Below are positions 62,001 through 64,000 of a stretch of DNA of 64,000 bases, piece after piece (within the stretch, counting starts at the first letter, position 1; each line of letters opens with the position of its first letter). Both the position numbers and the translations under genes were made by a program. The notes below the pieces were generated by a model. That model was not told the DNA's origin and made no database searches. It saw only the letters and a program-made list of their open reading frames with translations. This DNA comes from Dehalococcoidia bacterium (GTDB taxonomy: Bacteria; Chloroflexota; Dehalococcoidia; Tepidiformales; Tepidiformaceae): NCBI GenBank assembly GCA_020847985.1, contig JADLBC010000049.1, positions 1 through 64,000 of the forward strand, given 5' to 3'.

Positions 62001-63845
62001 ATGGATGCCGTCAGCGAGATCAAGGCCCGGCTCGACCTCGTGGAGTACATCGGGCGGCACACGCGCCTCCAGAAGGCGGGCCGCAACTTCCGGGGCCTCT
62101 GCCCCTTCCACACCGAGAAGACGCCTTCGTTCTATGTGTTCCCCGACCGCGGCACGTGGCGCTGCTTCGGCAGTTGCGGCGATGGCGGCGACCTTTTCTC
62201 CTTCGCGCAAAAGCGGGAGAACCTCGACTTTCGTGGCGCGCTCCAACAGCTGGCGAACGAAGCCGGCGTGCAGCTCACGGCCGAATCGGCACAGAAACGC
62301 GGGCGCGCCGAGAAGCTCATGGCGCTCATGTCGGCCGCCGTGGAGTTCTACCAGCGCTGCTTCCGCGAAGAGGGCGGCGCGGCCGCGCGGATTTACGTGT
62401 ATGACAGGCGGGGGCTCAAGGAAGAGACCGTTCAAGCGTTTCGGATAGGGTGGGCGCCGGACGAATGGCGCATTCTTCGCGACTACCTCGGCGGCCGCGG
62501 CTACGACGAGCGCGACATGCTCGCCGCCGGCCTCCTGGTCGAACCCGAGAGCGGAGGGCAGCCCTACGACCGCTTCCGCGGGCGCATCATCATCCCCATC
62601 GCCGACGAACGCGGGCAATACGTGGCCATGGGCGGGCGCGGCCTCCACGGCGAAGAGCCGAAGTACCTCAACTCCCCCCAGACCGAGATCTTCGACAAGG
62701 GCCGCACCCTCTTCGGGCTAAACGTCTCCAGCGAGGCCATTCGCACCGAAGGTGTCGCCGTCGTGGTCGAAGGCTACATGGATGTCATGGGGCCCTGGCA
62801 GGCGGGGTTCAAGAACGTCGTGGCGACCATGGGCACGTCACTCACCGAACATCACGCCGGCCTGCTCAAGCGGTACGCGAAACGCATCGTCCTCGCGATG
62901 GACCCGGATGCCGCGGGGCTCGCCGCCGCCGAACGCGCGGGTGCGCTCTTTATGTCGCTCGAATCGCCCGAGGCCATGGCCCGGTCAGCCCGCTCGGCGG
63001 ACGAGTTGCAGGGCAAGACCGAACTCGAGTTGCGCGTGGCGCCGCTGCCGGCAGGCAAGGACCCCGACGAGATCGCGCGCGACGACCCGGCGGCGTGGGC
63101 CTCGGCGATCTCGGGCGCGCGGCCCTACGCCGAGTTCCTGCTGACGCGCCTCATGGGCCCCACCGCACCCGACTCACCGGTGGAGGCCCGCCGCATCGTC
63201 GACCGCCTCCGGCCGGTGCTGCTCGCCGTGAAAGACCCGGTGGAACGCGCGATGTACGTGCAGCGTATCGCGCGCCACCTGGGCGTCACGGAACAGTCGA
63301 TCATGGAGCGGATCCGGCCGGCCAGCACGCGCCGCTTCGTCGCTCCCGAGCCCGAACGGCGCGGCGAGGAAGGGTTGGCGGAGCAGACGTTGCTCGCCAT
63401 TCTCGTGTTGCACCCGGCGCTCCGCAGCGAATTCCGCATCGTGCCGGCGGCGCTGTTCACGCAGGGCGCCGACCGCGAGATCTTCAAACGCTGGATCGCC
63501 GACGACCTCCCGGTGGGCGAGGATGACTCCCTCCTGGTTCGTACGAACGAAATCCGCGCGACGCGCCTCCCGCCGATGACCGAGAGCGAAGCCGCCACCT
63601 GGGCGTGGAAGTACCGGGACGCGATCGCTCGCGAGCGCCAGCTGGAGCACCACGTCGCCGTTTCCGAGGTGCTCTCCGAAGCCGAGCACGAACTCGGCCC
63701 GAAAGTGGTCGACGAGATCGCCTCGACCGCGTGGCTGGGGGGCGAACCGCCCGAAGAGCACCGCGAGGTCGCGGAGACCGCCATCGAGGTCCTGCAACTC
63801 GGTTCGAGCATCCACCGGCGGGATGAACCGGGCGTGGCGAGCTAG
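62001..63845 (+). CDS. dnaG: DNA primase
   Basis: A 614-residue bacterial primase that makes RNA primers at the replication fork. The CHC2 zinc ribbon uses Cys34, His37, Cys55 and Cys59 (LCPFHTEKTPSF and WRCFGSCGDGGD). The TOPRIM core has FRGRIIIPIADERGQYVAMGGR, VVVEGYMDVMG, VATMGTSLTEHHAGLLKRY and MDPDAAGLAAAERAG. The C-terminal 200 residues form the helicase-binding region. The ATG at 62001 starts MDAVSEIKARLDLVEYIG, a typical DnaG start; an ATG ten codons upstream is inside the promoter-like region. Confidence 0.96.
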   Translation: MDAVSEIKARLDLVEYIGRHTRLQKAGRNFRGLCPFHTEKTPSFYVFPDRGTWRCFGSCGDGGDLFSFAQKRENLDFRGALQQLANEAGVQLTAESAQKRGRAEKLMALMSAAVEFYQRCFREEGGAAARIYVYDRRGLKEETVQAFRIGWAPDEWRILRDYLGGRGYDERDMLAAGLLVEPESGGQPYDRFRGRIIIPIADERGQYVAMGGRGLHGEEPKYLNSPQTEIFDKGRTLFGLNVSSEAIRTEGVAVVVEGYMDVMGPWQAGFKNVVATMGTSLTEHHAGLLKRYAKRIVLAMDPDAAGLAAAERAGALFMSLESPEAMARSARSADELQGKTELELRVAPLPAGKDPDEIARDDPAAWASAISGARPYAEFLLTRLMGPTAPDSPVEARRIVDRLRPVLLAVKDPVERAMYVQRIARHLGVTEQSIMERIRPASTRRFVAPEPERRGEEGLAEQTLLAILVLHPALRSEFRIVPAALFTQGADREIFKRWIADDLPVGEDDSLLVRTNEIRATRLPPMTESEAATWAWKYRDAIARERQLEHHVAVSEVLSEAEHELGPKVVDEIASTAWLGGEPPEEHREVAETAIEVLQLGSSIHRRDEPGVAS

Positions 63846-63846
63846 C

Positions 63847-64000
63847 TCAGTCCCCGGCCGCGGGCATGACGCCGTGTGTGCTGGCCTCTTCCGCGCGCAC
63901 TTCCACCGGCGCCTGGGGCACGTCGCCGGGCTCCTCGTCGGGGAGGGCGCGGTGCCGGATCCCGAACTCCATCCCGCCCACGGGCCGCCTCAGCACGTAC
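63847..64000 (-). CDS. 3' end of a gene entering from the right edge
   Basis: An open frame on the minus strand runs from the window edge for about 50 codons to a TGA at 63847-63849 (YVLRRPVGGMEFGIRHRAL, then acidic, ending VMPAAGD). It overlaps no other feature and lies two bases from the dnaG stop in convergent orientation. The family cannot be told from this fragment, and the frame might be fortuitous. Confidence 0.45.
   Translation of the reverse strand, partial: YVLRRPVGGMEFGIRHRALPDEEPGDVPQAPVEVRAEEASTHGVMPAAGD

Overview
The window is a GC-rich stretch of bacterial chromosome, almost entirely coding, with mostly housekeeping genes on both strands in long, tightly packed operons (many stop/start overlaps of the ATGA or GTGA type). 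The best guess for the organism is an aerobic member of the Chloroflexota. The reasons are the pair of large membrane proteins of the Chlor_Arch_YYY and Agl23 kinds (families known from Chloroflexota and archaea), the heme A synthesis genes ctaA and ctaB, and the general gene style. Genus or class cannot be fixed from sequence alone. No insertion sequence, prophage, CRISPR array, tRNA or rRNA was found.

Layout. 1-14 kb: a VOC protein, rarA, a thioredoxin-fold protein, an NTF2-like protein followed by an apparently frameshifted gene, a histidine phosphatase with hypoxanthine phosphoribosyltransferase, an M16 protease, an MFS transporter, a DinB-like protein, a serpin lipoprotein, uvrC and a secreted AspA/AstE-like metallopeptidase. 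14-21 kb: a crotonase, then a minus-strand operon fabD, two KAS II genes, acpP, ctaA, ctaB, which couples fatty-acid and heme A synthesis. 21-36.6 kb: a minus-strand block rnc, smc, ftsY running into a five-gene membrane/glycan cluster (YYY protein, unknown polytopic protein, Agl23-NHL fusion, flippase-like protein, FAD oxidoreductase). 36.7-43.8 kb: queF, a divergent YjeF-N protein, coaBC and coaX (coenzyme A), a tRNA-queuosine mannosyltransferase homologue, an ASCH protein and two HAD proteins. 43.9-48.3 kb: pckA with two subunits of a biotin-dependent carboxylase, then smpB. 48.4-64 kb: a membrane protein, a ctpA-type protease, a FliA/WhiG-type sigma factor, an atypical response regulator, nfo, a glmS gene led by a glmS ribozyme, a phosphoenolpyruvate synthase, an ABM-like protein, dgt, a membrane protein with SH3 and CARDB-like domains, and dnaG.

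How the genes work together. The carboxylase subunits (pyruvate to oxaloacetate), pckA (oxaloacetate to PEP) and ppsA (pyruvate to PEP) form a strong gluconeogenic set. queF and the QTMAN homologue both belong to queuosine metabolism. uvrC, nfo, rarA, dgt and dnaG serve DNA repair and replication. The YYY/Agl23/flippase group probably builds or exports surface glycans.

The most notable signals are: a well-formed glmS ribozyme (about 54028-54170) upstream of glmS; a recurring GGTAnnnT-like -10 element placed 7-9 bases before several start codons, which suggests leaderless mRNAs; the fusion of an Agl23-type protein to an NHL propeller; a bacterial mannosyl-queuosine transferase homologue near queF; a serpin with a readable reactive loop; and several enzymes or regulators with altered key residues (RNase III, response regulator, YjeF-N, crotonase).
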